Shown: positions 48,270 through 56,541 of the stretch, one piece after another
Layout of the letters: each line of letters opens with the position of its first letter
Position numbering within the stretch: position 1 is the stretch's first letter
DNA from: Roseateles violae
GTDB taxonomy: Bacteria > Pseudomonadota > Gammaproteobacteria > Burkholderiales > Burkholderiaceae_C
Reading direction: 5' to 3'
Assembly: GCF_030410485.1 (NCBI RefSeq)
Contig: NZ_JAUHHC010000003.1
Span: 620,001-684,000, forward strand
Length of the DNA stretch: 64,000 bases
Position numbers and translations under genes: made by a program
Notes under the pieces: generated by a model
Told to the model about the DNA's origin: nothing
Database searches by the model: none
The model's input: only the letters and a program-made list of their open reading frames with translations

Positions 48270-50852
48270 ATGGTCTTCCCGCTCTCCAAGATCCGGCTGC
48301 CGCGCCTGCCCTCGGCGGCGCTGCTGGCCCGCCCGGGGCTGGAGGCGCGCCTCGGCCAGGCGCTGGCCGAGGCGCAGCTGCTGCTGATCAGCGCGCCCGC
48401 CGGCTTCGGCAAGACCGCGCTGCTGGCCCGCGTGCTGGAGCAGCAGCCGGCCGACTGGGCGCGGGTCTGGCTCGCGCTGGAGGCCGGCGACGAGTTGCGC
48501 CAGCTGGTCGAGTGCCTGCTGGCCGCGCTGGAACCCTATGACCCGCCCTGGCGCGTCGCGCCGGAAAGCCTGCTGGATCTGGCGCGCCGGCCCGAGGCGC
48601 TGGCCGAGCTGGCGGCCACCTTGACCAATGCCCTGGACGCCTGCGAGGTGCCGCATGGCGTGCTGGCGCTGGACGATGTCCAGCATCTGCGCGACGAGGC
48701 CTCGCTGCGCTTTCTCGACCTGCTGGTCCAGCATCTGGGCCCGCGCTGGACCCTGGTGCTCAGCGCGCGCCAGGCGCCGGCGCTGCGGCTGGCGCGGCTG
48801 CGCGGTGGCGGCCTGCTGGCCGAGTTCGGCGAGTCGCAGCTGCGCTTCAGCGCCAGCGAGAGCCTGGCCCTGCTGGGCCAGGCCGGCATCGCCGACGCGG
48901 CCGCCCGGCAGCTGCATGCGCGCACGGCCGGCTGGCCGGCAGGGCTGCGGCTGGCCCTCAGCGGCGCGCGCAGCGGCGAGGCCAGCATCGACCGCGATGC
49001 CTTCGAGCTGCTGAGCCGCGAGGTGCTGGACGCGCTGGAGCCCGGCCTGCGCCGCTTCCTGCTCGACTGCTCGGTGCTGCAGGAGCTGGACCCGCCGCGC
49101 TGCGCCGCCGTCAGCGGCAATGCGCAGGCGCTGCACTGGCTGGAGGCGATCCAGCGCCAGGGCCTGTTTGCCGTGCTGGTCGACGAGAGCCAGCCGCTGC
49201 TGCGCCTGCACGATCTGTTCCGCGATGCGCTGCGACACCGGCTGCGGCTGGAGCGGCCGCAGGACGAGCCGGCCCTGCTGCTGCGCGCCGCGGCGGTGGA
49301 GCCCGATCCGGTGCGCCGCCAGGGCCTGCTGCTGGCGGCCGGCGCGCACAGCCAAGCCGCCGCCGCGCTGCTGGAGGCGGCGCCGCGCCTGGCCCCGCAG
49401 CGCGGCTCCGATGCGCTGCGCCGGCTGTGCGCGCAGTTCCCGCCCGAGATGGCGGCCGGCAGTGCCGAGCTGCACCGCATCCTCGGCATGGCGGACTGGG
49501 CCGACTGGCAGAACCGCCAGGCCGAGCACCATCTGGCCGAGGCCGACCGGCTGTTCGAGGCGCGCGGCGAGGCGCTGCAGGCCGGCCGCGCCCGCGCGCA
49601 GCGGGCGGTCGTGCTGATCGCCCTGGGCAAGCTCGAGGCGGCCGAGCTCCTGCTGGCCGGCCTGGCCAGCCGGGCGCCGGCCGACGCCGAGACGCAGACC
49701 ACGCTGGCGCTGGCCCGCACCTGGCTGACCCTGGAGTCCTGCCGCTTCGACGAGGTCGCGCCGGCCTTCGCCGCGCTGGTGCAGTTGCTCGAACGCCAGC
49801 TGGACCTCGCCCGCTGGTATTCGACCGTGCCGCCGCCACGCCAGACCGCCTGCCGCGGCATCGCGCCCTGGCTGGCGCGCTGGGCCGAGGGCGCGCTGAC
49901 CGTCGTCGGCGACCAGCCGCTGCCGCTGCGCGCGCTGGGCCTGCTCAGCCAGGCCTGGCTGCGGCTGTGGCAGGACGATCTGGACGGCGCACGGACCCTG
50001 CTGGCGCGCGCCGACGACGACGCGAAATGGACCGGCCAGCAGCTGATCACGCGGCATCACGGGCTGGCCATGCGGGCGCTGCTGGCCGCGCTGGGCGGCG
50101 ACAGCGAGGCCGCGCTGGCGCTGGCGCAGCAGCGCCTGGACGAGCAGCCGCCCGCCTATGGCGACTGGGGCCTGTGGCACAACCTCTTCCTGGCCGCAAG
50201 AATCGCCGCCTGCGCCGAGGCCGGCGAGCTGCTGGCCGAGCGCCTGCAGCGCCTGGACGCGCTGAACGCCACGCTCAGCGATCTGACGCCGCGCCGGCTG
50301 CAGCCGCTCTGGGGCCTGCGCGGCACGCTGGCCTGGCTGCGCGGTGATCTCGACCTGGCCGAAGACTGCTGGCTGCTCGGCCTGGACGATGCCAGCGCGC
50401 TCGATCTCTATGGCCAGGCCAGCGAGGCGCGCGCCCGTCTGGCCCTGCTGCGCCGACGCCGCGGCGACGAGCCGGCGGCCGCCGCGCTGCTGGGCGAGCT
50501 GCTGGCCGAGGCGCAGCCGGGCGGCGCCCTGTTCGCCCGCGCGGCGCTGCGCGAGCTGGCCGATCTGCCCTGGGACGGCCAGCTCGACGCGGACCAGCTG
50601 CGCCGCCTGCAGGCCTGGGCGGCCCGGCCCGCGGCCGCGGCCCCCGCCCCGGCCGAAGCCGACGAAGGCCTGTCGGCGCGCGAGCAGGAGGTGCTGGCGC
50701 TGATTGCCCGCGGCACGGCCAACAAGCTGATCGCGCGCGAGTTGGATCTGAGCCCGCACACGGTGAAGCGCCATGTGGCCAATATCCTGACCAAGCTGGG
50801 GCTGGCGAGCCGCGGCCAGGCGGCCGCCTGGTGGCTGGCGCAGCGCCGCTAG
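48270..50852 (+). CDS. MalT-like LuxR-family ATP-dependent activator (LAL type)
   Basis: 860 residues. N-terminal STAND ATPase (Walker A APAGFGKTALL near residue 45, Walker B GVLALDDVQHL, ARTAGWPAGLRLA), a central TPR-like helical region (about 400-770), and a C-terminal GerE/LuxR HTH (about 795-860, LSAREQEVLALIARGTANKL and LSPHTVKRHVANILTKLG). Members such as MalT and AcoK activate catabolic operons on binding an inducer plus ATP. It is divergent from the hemerythrin-E1 operon, its most likely target. The 3' end overlaps the convergent esterase gene by 4 bases. Confidence 0.9.
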   Translation: MVFPLSKIRLPRLPSAALLARPGLEARLGQALAEAQLLLISAPAGFGKTALLARVLEQQPADWARVWLALEAGDELRQLVECLLAALEPYDPPWRVAPESLLDLARRPEALAELAATLTNALDACEVPHGVLALDDVQHLRDEASLRFLDLLVQHLGPRWTLVLSARQAPALRLARLRGGGLLAEFGESQLRFSASESLALLGQAGIADAAARQLHARTAGWPAGLRLALSGARSGEASIDRDAFELLSREVLDALEPGLRRFLLDCSVLQELDPPRCAAVSGNAQALHWLEAIQRQGLFAVLVDESQPLLRLHDLFRDALRHRLRLERPQDEPALLLRAAAVEPDPVRRQGLLLAAGAHSQAAAALLEAAPRLAPQRGSDALRRLCAQFPPEMAAGSAELHRILGMADWADWQNRQAEHHLAEADRLFEARGEALQAGRARAQRAVVLIALGKLEAAELLLAGLASRAPADAETQTTLALARTWLTLESCRFDEVAPAFAALVQLLERQLDLARWYSTVPPPRQTACRGIAPWLARWAEGALTVVGDQPLPLRALGLLSQAWLRLWQDDLDGARTLLARADDDAKWTGQQLITRHHGLAMRALLAALGGDSEAALALAQQRLDEQPPAYGDWGLWHNLFLAARIAACAEAGELLAERLQRLDALNATLSDLTPRRLQPLWGLRGTLAWLRGDLDLAEDCWLLGLDDASALDLYGQASEARARLALLRRRRGDEPAAAALLGELLAEAQPGGALFARAALRELADLPWDGQLDADQLRRLQAWAARPAAAAPAPAEADEGLSAREQEVLALIARGTANKLIARELDLSPHTVKRHVANILTKLGLASRGQAAAWWLAQRR

Positions 50853-52003
50853 CGGGCCGGAGAAACGCCGAAGCGCGCGTCCAGCCAGTCGAAGGCGGCG
50901 TCCTGCTGCGCGGCGTTGAACTCGTGCGCGGCCTCGGGCCAGACCCGCGTCTGCAGCTGTTCGCCCGCGCCGTAGGCGGCCCAGACGGCGCGCAGCCTGG
51001 CCAGCGCCGGCTCGACCGCCTCGGGCGGGAACAGCGGATCGCGTCCGCCGGCATAGACCAGCATCGCCCGGGGCGCGGCCAGCGCGGCGATATCGGGATA
51101 GTCGAAATGCCGCGCCAGACCCGGATGCAGCATCGCAAAGGCCGACTGCCCCTTCAGCTGGTTGCCGCCGGGCCGCATCAGGCCCTCCAGTGTGCCCATC
51201 CAGTTGACCGCGATGGTGGCGGCGATGTGCTCGGACAGCGCGGCCAGCTGCCAGGCACGCTGCGCGCCCATCGAGAAGCCGACGGCGGCGATGCGCCGCG
51301 CATCGACCTCGGGCAGGCCGGCCAGGAACTGCGCGGCGCGTTGATCGTCGCCGGCGATGAGGGCGGCCCAGGACGTGCCCAGGTTGAAGAGATTGGCGGC
51401 CAGCGCCTGCTGCGATTCATAGCCGAAGCCTGCCGCCCCGCGCTGCCCCCAGCCCAGCGCGTCGACGGCCAGCACCACATAGCCGCGCGCGGCCAGCTGC
51501 TCGCCGGGCAGGCGGCCGGAGAAGTAGCGCGCTGCCCAGGCCGCGGAGGCGGCTTCGCGCGCGGGATCGTCCCAGGTCCAGACCAGCTTTTCCTTGCCGA
51601 TGTCGAAGCGCGCGCCATGGTCGTGCAGCAGCAGCGCGGCCGGATGCGGGCCGGCTGCCTTGGGTACGAGCAACAGCGCCTGCACGCGGCTGTCGCGGTT
51701 GATCTGCAGCGCTATCCTGCGGGCGATATAGCGGCCGCGGTCCTGCTCGGCCAGCAGGCGCGGCGCGAAGGGGATCGCCGTCGTATCGCCGCCCGCCGGC
51801 AGCATCAGTTCGCGCGCCTTCGCGCGGCCGGCGCGCGTCCAGGCCACCGGGTCTGCGCCGTCGCGCCAGCCATGGCTGAAGCTCAGCCGCTCGCGCAAGG
51901 CCTCGTGATAGACCGGCAGCGCGCCCTGCGGCCCGAGCAGCTCCTGCGCCTGCGCGATACCGCTCAGGCAGAGGGCCAGCAGCAGCGCGCAGCGCCTGCT
52001 CAT
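50849..52003 (-). CDS. Exported alpha/beta hydrolase, dienelactone-hydrolase/acetyl-esterase-like
   Basis: 384 residues from the ATG at 52003 (MSRRCALLLALCLSGIAQAQ, a signal peptide). The fold is seen in ALLLHDHGARFDIGKEK, YVVLAVDALGWGQRG, the nucleophile elbow AVGFSMGAQRAW, YAGGRDPLFPPEA with the Asp, and AAHEFNAAQQ with the His. The HDHGAxFDIGKEK type resembles acetyl-xylan-esterase-like hydrolases. It is the last gene of the kdgK-pectate lyase operon, two bases after the PL10 lyase, so it probably removes acetyl or other ester groups from pectin fragments (inference). Confidence 0.8.
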   Translation of the reverse strand: MSRRCALLLALCLSGIAQAQELLGPQGALPVYHEALRERLSFSHGWRDGADPVAWTRAGRAKARELMLPAGGDTTAIPFAPRLLAEQDRGRYIARRIALQINRDSRVQALLLVPKAAGPHPAALLLHDHGARFDIGKEKLVWTWDDPAREAASAAWAARYFSGRLPGEQLAARGYVVLAVDALGWGQRGAAGFGYESQQALAANLFNLGTSWAALIAGDDQRAAQFLAGLPEVDARRIAAVGFSMGAQRAWQLAALSEHIAATIAVNWMGTLEGLMRPGGNQLKGQSAFAMLHPGLARHFDYPDIAALAAPRAMLVYAGGRDPLFPPEAVEPALARLRAVWAAYGAGEQLQTRVWPEAAHEFNAAQQDAAFDWLDARFGVSPAR

Positions 52004-52005
52004 CG

Positions 52006-53310
52006 TCAAGGGTTCCAGCGCTTCGACCAGTCCTCGTATTCCTTCAGCGCCTTTTGCGGCCAGATGCCGAACCAGGCATAGCCCTTGCGCCGCTCGAAGC
52101 TGATCTCGTTGACATCGTCATGCAGGGTCTTGTCGCGGTCGCCGAAGATGGGCTGCAGGCTGCCCGCGTCGTAGTAACGCGACCACAGCGCTGGCGCGCC
52201 GGGCTTGTCGACCAGGCGGCGGCCCTGGACCTCGTCGAGGGTCACCCAGGCCTTGTCGCGGATCGCCAGCCCGCGCAGCGTGGCGATGCCCGCATGCACG
52301 GCCGCCCGGACCGCGGCGGAAGGCTCGCGCAGGCTCATCAGATAGAGCAGCAGATCGGCGCTTTCGCCGCTGCACAGCGAGGGCGGCTCGTAGTTGCGCG
52401 CCGAGGCCGGCGCCAGGCTCAGCGCCTCGTACTGCTGGGCCCAGATCGTCTTGCGGCCCTGGCCGTCGCGCAGCTGCGCCGCCAGCAGCAGGGCCAGCGC
52501 GCGCTGCTGGGCCGCCGCGGCGCGCTCGCGCAGTGCGCCGGGCACGAAGCCGAGATCGTCCTCGCCGCGCGCGGCCGCGTCGAGCAGCTGCATCACCTCG
52601 ACCATCGCGTTGTCGTTCAAGGTGATCGCGTCGTGATAGCCGCCCTGCAGCGGCCAGACCTGGGGCCAGCCGCCGTTGGGGAACTGCGCCGCCAGCAGAT
52701 AGCCGAGTCCCCGGATCGCGCTCTGCCGATAGACCTCCCCGGCCGGGCCGGGCCGCTGGGCGGCGACCTTGGCGAGGAAGCGGATCTCGCTGATCGTCGC
52801 GTCGTTGTCGATGGTGCCGACATAGCTCCAGCGCGGATCCTGGGCCTGGTCGAAATCGCCCGGCGTCGCGCGCTTGTTGTTGTTGTCGGAGACGTAGTCC
52901 TGGCCGCGCAGGCGCGGCGCGCGGTCGCGCGGCTGGTTCTTGCCCCAGCCGCCGGCCGGGGTCTGGAAGCTGACGATATTGTCGGCCACCTGCAGCGCGG
53001 CGGCGCTCGCGTACCAGGCCGGCGGCTGCTGTAGCGGCATCGTCTTCGCGCCGGCGCCGCTGGCCTCGGGCGGCGCCGGCACCGGCTCGCTCAAGGCCTG
53101 ACGCTCGGCCGCCAGGGCCGCGCGGTCGGCCGCGCGCTGCTGCTCGGAACGCGCCAGATAGGCCTGCCAGGCGGCGCGCTGCGTCTCGGGCAGCGCCGCG
53201 ACGCGCTCGGCGCTCAAGGCAGGCACCGGCGCGTTCTGGCCGATCACGGCCGCCGCGACCGGGCCGGCCAGGCAGGCGCTCAGCAGCAGGAGGGCGAGAC
53301 GATGGTTCAT
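52006..53310 (-). CDS. pelA: Pectate lyase, polysaccharide lyase family 10
   Basis: 434 residues with signal peptide MNHRLALLLLSACLAGPVAA. A spacer rich in Ala and charged residues (25-90) precedes the PL10 catalytic domain: ADNIVSFQTPAGGWGKNQPRD, GTIDNDATISEIRFLA, AAQFPNGGWPQVWP, TLNDNAMVEVMQLLD, TIWAQQYEALSLAPASARNYE and WSRYYDAGSLQPIFGDRD. It cleaves de-esterified polygalacturonate by beta-elimination with Ca2+. GAGAGGG stands before the ATG; the PL1-like gene ends 10 bases upstream. Confidence 0.93.
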   Translation of the reverse strand: MNHRLALLLLSACLAGPVAAAVIGQNAPVPALSAERVAALPETQRAAWQAYLARSEQQRAADRAALAAERQALSEPVPAPPEASGAGAKTMPLQQPPAWYASAAALQVADNIVSFQTPAGGWGKNQPRDRAPRLRGQDYVSDNNNKRATPGDFDQAQDPRWSYVGTIDNDATISEIRFLAKVAAQRPGPAGEVYRQSAIRGLGYLLAAQFPNGGWPQVWPLQGGYHDAITLNDNAMVEVMQLLDAAARGEDDLGFVPGALRERAAAAQQRALALLLAAQLRDGQGRKTIWAQQYEALSLAPASARNYEPPSLCSGESADLLLYLMSLREPSAAVRAAVHAGIATLRGLAIRDKAWVTLDEVQGRRLVDKPGAPALWSRYYDAGSLQPIFGDRDKTLHDDVNEISFERRKGYAWFGIWPQKALKEYEDWSKRWNP

Positions 53311-53320
53311 GGCAGCCCTC

Positions 53321-54670
53321 TCACGGCGTTCCGGCAAATAGCGAGGCCCAGCCGGCCTTGGGGCTCATGTCGGCGAGATGCCAGTCGGCCTCGTCGAAGG
53401 CGCGGCGCGTCGGCTTGTAGCGCGGGTAGCCCATTGCGTTCTCGAGCTCCGAGTCGATGATCTTGCCGCGGCTCTCGGCCACATCGGAGAGCAGCTTGAA
53501 ATCGACCGGGTCACGCGCCCAGGGCCGCGCGCCGGCGGCCAGCAGCAGTTCGTCCTCCAGGCCGGCGGCCGGATGGACGCGCACATCGGCCGGCAGATCC
53601 GGCGCGGCCGCCTGGACGATGCGCGCCCGGCCGCTGGTGTAGACGCCGGTCTGCGCGACCGGCTGGCCGGCATCGTCGACGGCCAGGTTGTCCTGCAGGA
53701 AGAGCTCCACATCACCCTGGCCGCCCAGCGCGAACAGCGGCGTGTTGCGTCGCGTGTCCGGGCCCTGGCGGTAGACATTGCCGACCAGCGTGAGCTTGCC
53801 GGTCTGGTAGGGGTGGCCCTCCCACTCGTGCGCGATCAGGTTGTAGTGCACCGCCTTGGCGCCGGGGTTGTAGATCAGGTTGTTGACCATGGCCGCCTGC
53901 ACGCCGCCCTTGAACAGCGCATTGCGCTCCATATTCGAGGCATAGACGTTCGCATAGAGCAGCACGCCGCTGGCGTTGTCGTGCACCAGGGTGCCCTTGG
54001 AATGCTCGCCCTTCTCGTGCACCGAGTTGGCCAGGCCCTCGTAGATCAGGTTGTGGCTGTAGGTGATCTGATGCGAGGTGTTGCGGCGCCAGTCCTCGGG
54101 CCGCGGGCCGCCATCGAAGCGCGGCCCCGAGATCGACAGGTTCTCGTCGGTGGCCCAGGAGAAGCTGCAGTGGTCAATGATGATGTTGTGCGCCGCGCCG
54201 ACGGTCGAGATCGCGTCCTGGTCGCCGCCGCGCTTCTTCGGCCGGCCGAACTCGCCGGGGCGGAACATCAGGTGCTGGATGATCACATCGTGGGCGGCGA
54301 TACGGGTCTCGGCCTTGATGATGGTGATGCCCGGCTTGGGCGCCGTCTGGCCGGCGACGGTCAGGAAGGGGTTCCGGATCACCATGTCCTGGCCGCCCAT
54401 GTCGATCACGCCGCCGACCTCGAAGACGACGATGCGCGGGCCCTGGGCCTCGATCGCCTCGCGGTAGGAGCCGGGGCCGGCGGCGTTCAGGTTCGTCACC
54501 TTGATGATGCGGCCGCCCTGCCCGCCCCGGGTGTCGGCGGCCCAGCCGCGCACGTCGAAGCTGGCGCGGTTCAGGCCCATCGCGGTGCGCGCGGCGGCCG
54601 GCTCGGCCGCCTGGGCGGCGCCGCCGGCCAGCAGCAGCGCCGCCAGCAGATGCATGCTTTTTTTCCTCAT
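53321..54670 (-). CDS. Pectate lyase-like parallel beta-helix protein (PL1-like)
   Basis: 449 residues from the ATG at 54670, overlapping the kdgK stop (ATGA). The signal peptide is MRKKSMHLLAALLLAGGAAQA. The N-terminal ADTRGGQGGRIIKVTNLNAA, FEVGGVIDMGG, TVAGQTAPKPGITI, HLMFRPGEFG, IIIDHCSFSWATDENLSIS and the asparagine-rich later turns (NNLIYNP, GNVYRQGP) show a right-handed beta-helix of the PL1 pectate lyase superfamily. Likely extracellular or periplasmic cleavage of polygalacturonate. Assignment to the exact PL subfamily is uncertain. Confidence 0.88.
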   Translation of the reverse strand: MRKKSMHLLAALLLAGGAAQAAEPAAARTAMGLNRASFDVRGWAADTRGGQGGRIIKVTNLNAAGPGSYREAIEAQGPRIVVFEVGGVIDMGGQDMVIRNPFLTVAGQTAPKPGITIIKAETRIAAHDVIIQHLMFRPGEFGRPKKRGGDQDAISTVGAAHNIIIDHCSFSWATDENLSISGPRFDGGPRPEDWRRNTSHQITYSHNLIYEGLANSVHEKGEHSKGTLVHDNASGVLLYANVYASNMERNALFKGGVQAAMVNNLIYNPGAKAVHYNLIAHEWEGHPYQTGKLTLVGNVYRQGPDTRRNTPLFALGGQGDVELFLQDNLAVDDAGQPVAQTGVYTSGRARIVQAAAPDLPADVRVHPAAGLEDELLLAAGARPWARDPVDFKLLSDVAESRGKIIDSELENAMGYPRYKPTRRAFDEADWHLADMSPKAGWASLFAGTP

Positions 54671-55638
54671 GCCGCCTGCGCTCCGCCCAGCAGATCGGCC
54701 ATGGCCGCCGGCGCGATCAGCGCGCCGCGGTGCTGGATCACCCGCGCCGCCAGCCGGTTGCCGAACAGCGCCGCCTCTTGCGCCGGCACGCTGGCCAGAC
54801 GGCGGCTCAGATAGCCGGCGGCAAAGGAATCGCCGGCGGCGGTGGTGTCGACGACCTGGGCCACCGCCTCGGTCGCCGCCTGCTGCCAGACGGCCCCGGC
54901 CGATGCGCGCAGCAGGGTCGGCGCGGCGCCGCGCTTGATGACGATCTCGGGCGTCGGCAACTGCTGCGCGGCGGCCACGCCGGCCGCCAGCGAGTCCAGG
55001 CCCAGCAAGGCCTGGTGGTCGTCGGCGGTGACCAGGGCGATCGTCGCCAGCTCGAAGGCGCGGGCAAAGGCCGCGCGCGCGTCGGCGATCTGCGGCCACA
55101 GCCGCGGCCGGTAGTTGTTGTCGAACACCACCGTCGCGTCGCGAGCGCGCAGCGCCTCCATCAGCGCGAACAGGCGCTCGCGCCCGGCCGGCGGCAGGAT
55201 GGCCAGGCTGATGCCGCTGAGATACAGCGCGTCCCATTCCCCGGCGCGCTGCTCCAGCGGCGTCGTCTCCGCCTCGAAATAGGCCTTGGCCGCGCTGGTG
55301 TCGCGCCAGTAGCTGAAGCTGCGCTCGCCCTTGGCGTCGACCTCGATCAGGTAGAGGCCCGGCATGCGACCGGGGATGCGCCGCACCAGGTCCAGCGCAA
55401 TGCCCTCGGCCGCCCAGCGCTGCATCAGGCCGGCGCTTAAGCCCTCCTCGCCCAGGCCGGTCGCGTAAAAGGTCTGGATGCCGGCGGCGGCGCCGCAGCG
55501 CGCCAGGTAGACGGCGGTGTTCAGGGTGTCGCCGCCGAAGCCCTGCTGCATCGCGCCGAAGGCCTCGCCCTGCAGCTCCAGCATGCACTCGCCGACCAGG
55601 GCCACCCGTTTGCGCACCGCCGCCACATCCACCTTCAT
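54667..55638 (-). CDS. kdgK: 2-keto-3-deoxygluconate kinase KdgK (PfkB family)
   Basis: 323 residues. PfkB signatures are GGDTLNTAVYLARCG near residue 35 and DTTAAGDSFAAGYLSRRL near 265, with the catalytic Asp in AAGD. Features GECMLEL at the start and YWRDTSAAKAYF are typical of KDG kinases. It phosphorylates the KduD product to KDPG for the Entner-Doudoroff aldolase, which is encoded elsewhere. GAGG is 7 bases before the ATG. It leads the operon with two pectate lyases and the esterase, and its start is 19 bases from a KdgR-like box. Confidence 0.9.
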   Translation of the reverse strand: MKVDVAAVRKRVALVGECMLELQGEAFGAMQQGFGGDTLNTAVYLARCGAAAGIQTFYATGLGEEGLSAGLMQRWAAEGIALDLVRRIPGRMPGLYLIEVDAKGERSFSYWRDTSAAKAYFEAETTPLEQRAGEWDALYLSGISLAILPPAGRERLFALMEALRARDATVVFDNNYRPRLWPQIADARAAFARAFELATIALVTADDHQALLGLDSLAAGVAAAQQLPTPEIVIKRGAAPTLLRASAGAVWQQAATEAVAQVVDTTAAGDSFAAGYLSRRLASVPAQEAALFGNRLAARVIQHRGALIAPAAMADLLGGAQAA

Positions 55639-55649
55639 GAAAGTCCTCG

Positions 55650-55678
55650 TTGATTACGAAACACTGTTTCGATATTCT
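55650..55678 (+). promoter_or_regulatory. Sigma-70-type promoter for udh with an embedded KdgR-like box
   Basis: TTGATT (55650-55655), a 17-base spacer and TATTCT (55673-55678). The whole 15-bp KdgR-like palindrome is inside the spacer, so repressor binding would exclude RNA polymerase. Confidence 0.6.
55657..55671. promoter_or_regulatory. KdgR-like box between kdgK and udh
   Basis: CGAAACACTGTTTCG, a perfect 7-1-7 palindrome. It matches TGAAACANNGTTTCA at 11 of 13 fixed positions, with mismatches only at the two ends. It is the best of the three boxes in the window and controls divergent operons. Confidence 0.75.
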
Positions 55679-55734
55679 TGCATTGCAGTTCTTAAATTGG
55701 AACAGGGTCCACCCTGAGCGTCTATGAGTCGTCT

Positions 55735-56541
55735 ATGAGTTCCATCTATCCGACCCTGTTGCTGACCGGCGCCGCCGGCGTGCTGGGCCGCCAATTGCGT
55801 CCCAGCCTGGCCCAGGCCTGTCAGACCTTGCGGCTGAGCGACCGCGGTTCCTGCGGCCCGACCGCCGCCCACGAGCAGGACCGCCCCTGCCAGTTGGCCG
55901 ATCGCGCCGCCATGGAGGCCTTGCTGCAGGGCGTTGACGCCGTCGTCCATCTGGGCGGTGTCTCGGTCGAGAGCCCCTTCGAGCAGATCGCGCCGGCCAA
56001 TATCGAGGGCGTCTTCCATCTCTACGAGGCCGCACGCCTGGCCGGCACCCGGCGCATCGTCTTCGCCAGCTCCAACCATGTGACCGGCTGCTACCCGCAG
56101 GGCGAGGCAATCGGCCCGGACAGCGCGCCGCGGCCCGACGGCTATTACGGCGTCGCAAAGCTCTTCGGCGAGAACCTCGCGCGGCTCTACTGGGACCGCC
56201 ACGGCATCGAGACGGTCTGCCTGCGCATCGGCACGGCAACGGCCGAGCCGCCCGACCGCCGCGCGCTGTCGACCTGGCTGGGTTTCGAGGACCTGCGCCG
56301 GCTGGTGCTGGCGGCGCTGGCCGCGCCGGGCGTCGGTTTTCTCAGCGTCTACGGCGTCTCGGCCAATCCGCAGCGCTGGTGGAGCGATGCCGGCTGGGAG
56401 CGCATCGGTTATGCGCCGCAGCAGAGCGCCGAAGCCTGGCGCAAGCAGATTCAAGACCTGGCCCCGCCGGCCGACTCGCCCGAGGCGCGGCTGCAGGGCG
56501 GCAGCTTTCTGGGCCTCGGGCCGTGGACGCGGCAGCCATGA
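55735..56541 (+). CDS. udh: Uronate dehydrogenase (NAD-dependent)
   Basis: 268 residues, extended short-chain dehydrogenase. NAD site LLLTGAAGVLGRQLRP, GVDAVVHLGGVSVE, catalytic S in FASSNHVTGCYP and Y-x-x-x-K in YYGVAKLFGEN. The segment LRIGTATAEPPDRRALSTWL is typical of uronate dehydrogenase (EC 1.1.1.203), which oxidises galacturonate or glucuronate to the aldarolactone. The next gene encodes a lactonase. The start region is an exact 11-base tandem duplication (55719-55740) that creates a 4-codon upstream ORF overlapping this ATG. Confidence 0.9.
   Translation: MSSIYPTLLLTGAAGVLGRQLRPSLAQACQTLRLSDRGSCGPTAAHEQDRPCQLADRAAMEALLQGVDAVVHLGGVSVESPFEQIAPANIEGVFHLYEAARLAGTRRIVFASSNHVTGCYPQGEAIGPDSAPRPDGYYGVAKLFGENLARLYWDRHGIETVCLRIGTATAEPPDRRALSTWLGFEDLRRLVLAALAAPGVGFLSVYGVSANPQRWWSDAGWERIGYAPQQSAEAWRKQIQDLAPPADSPEARLQGGSFLGLGPWTRQP

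Noticed and set aside
52004-52009. TTG at 52009 as the esterase start
   Set aside because: The ATG at 52003 gives a proper signal peptide and sits two bases after the lyase stop; the TTG adds only two residues.
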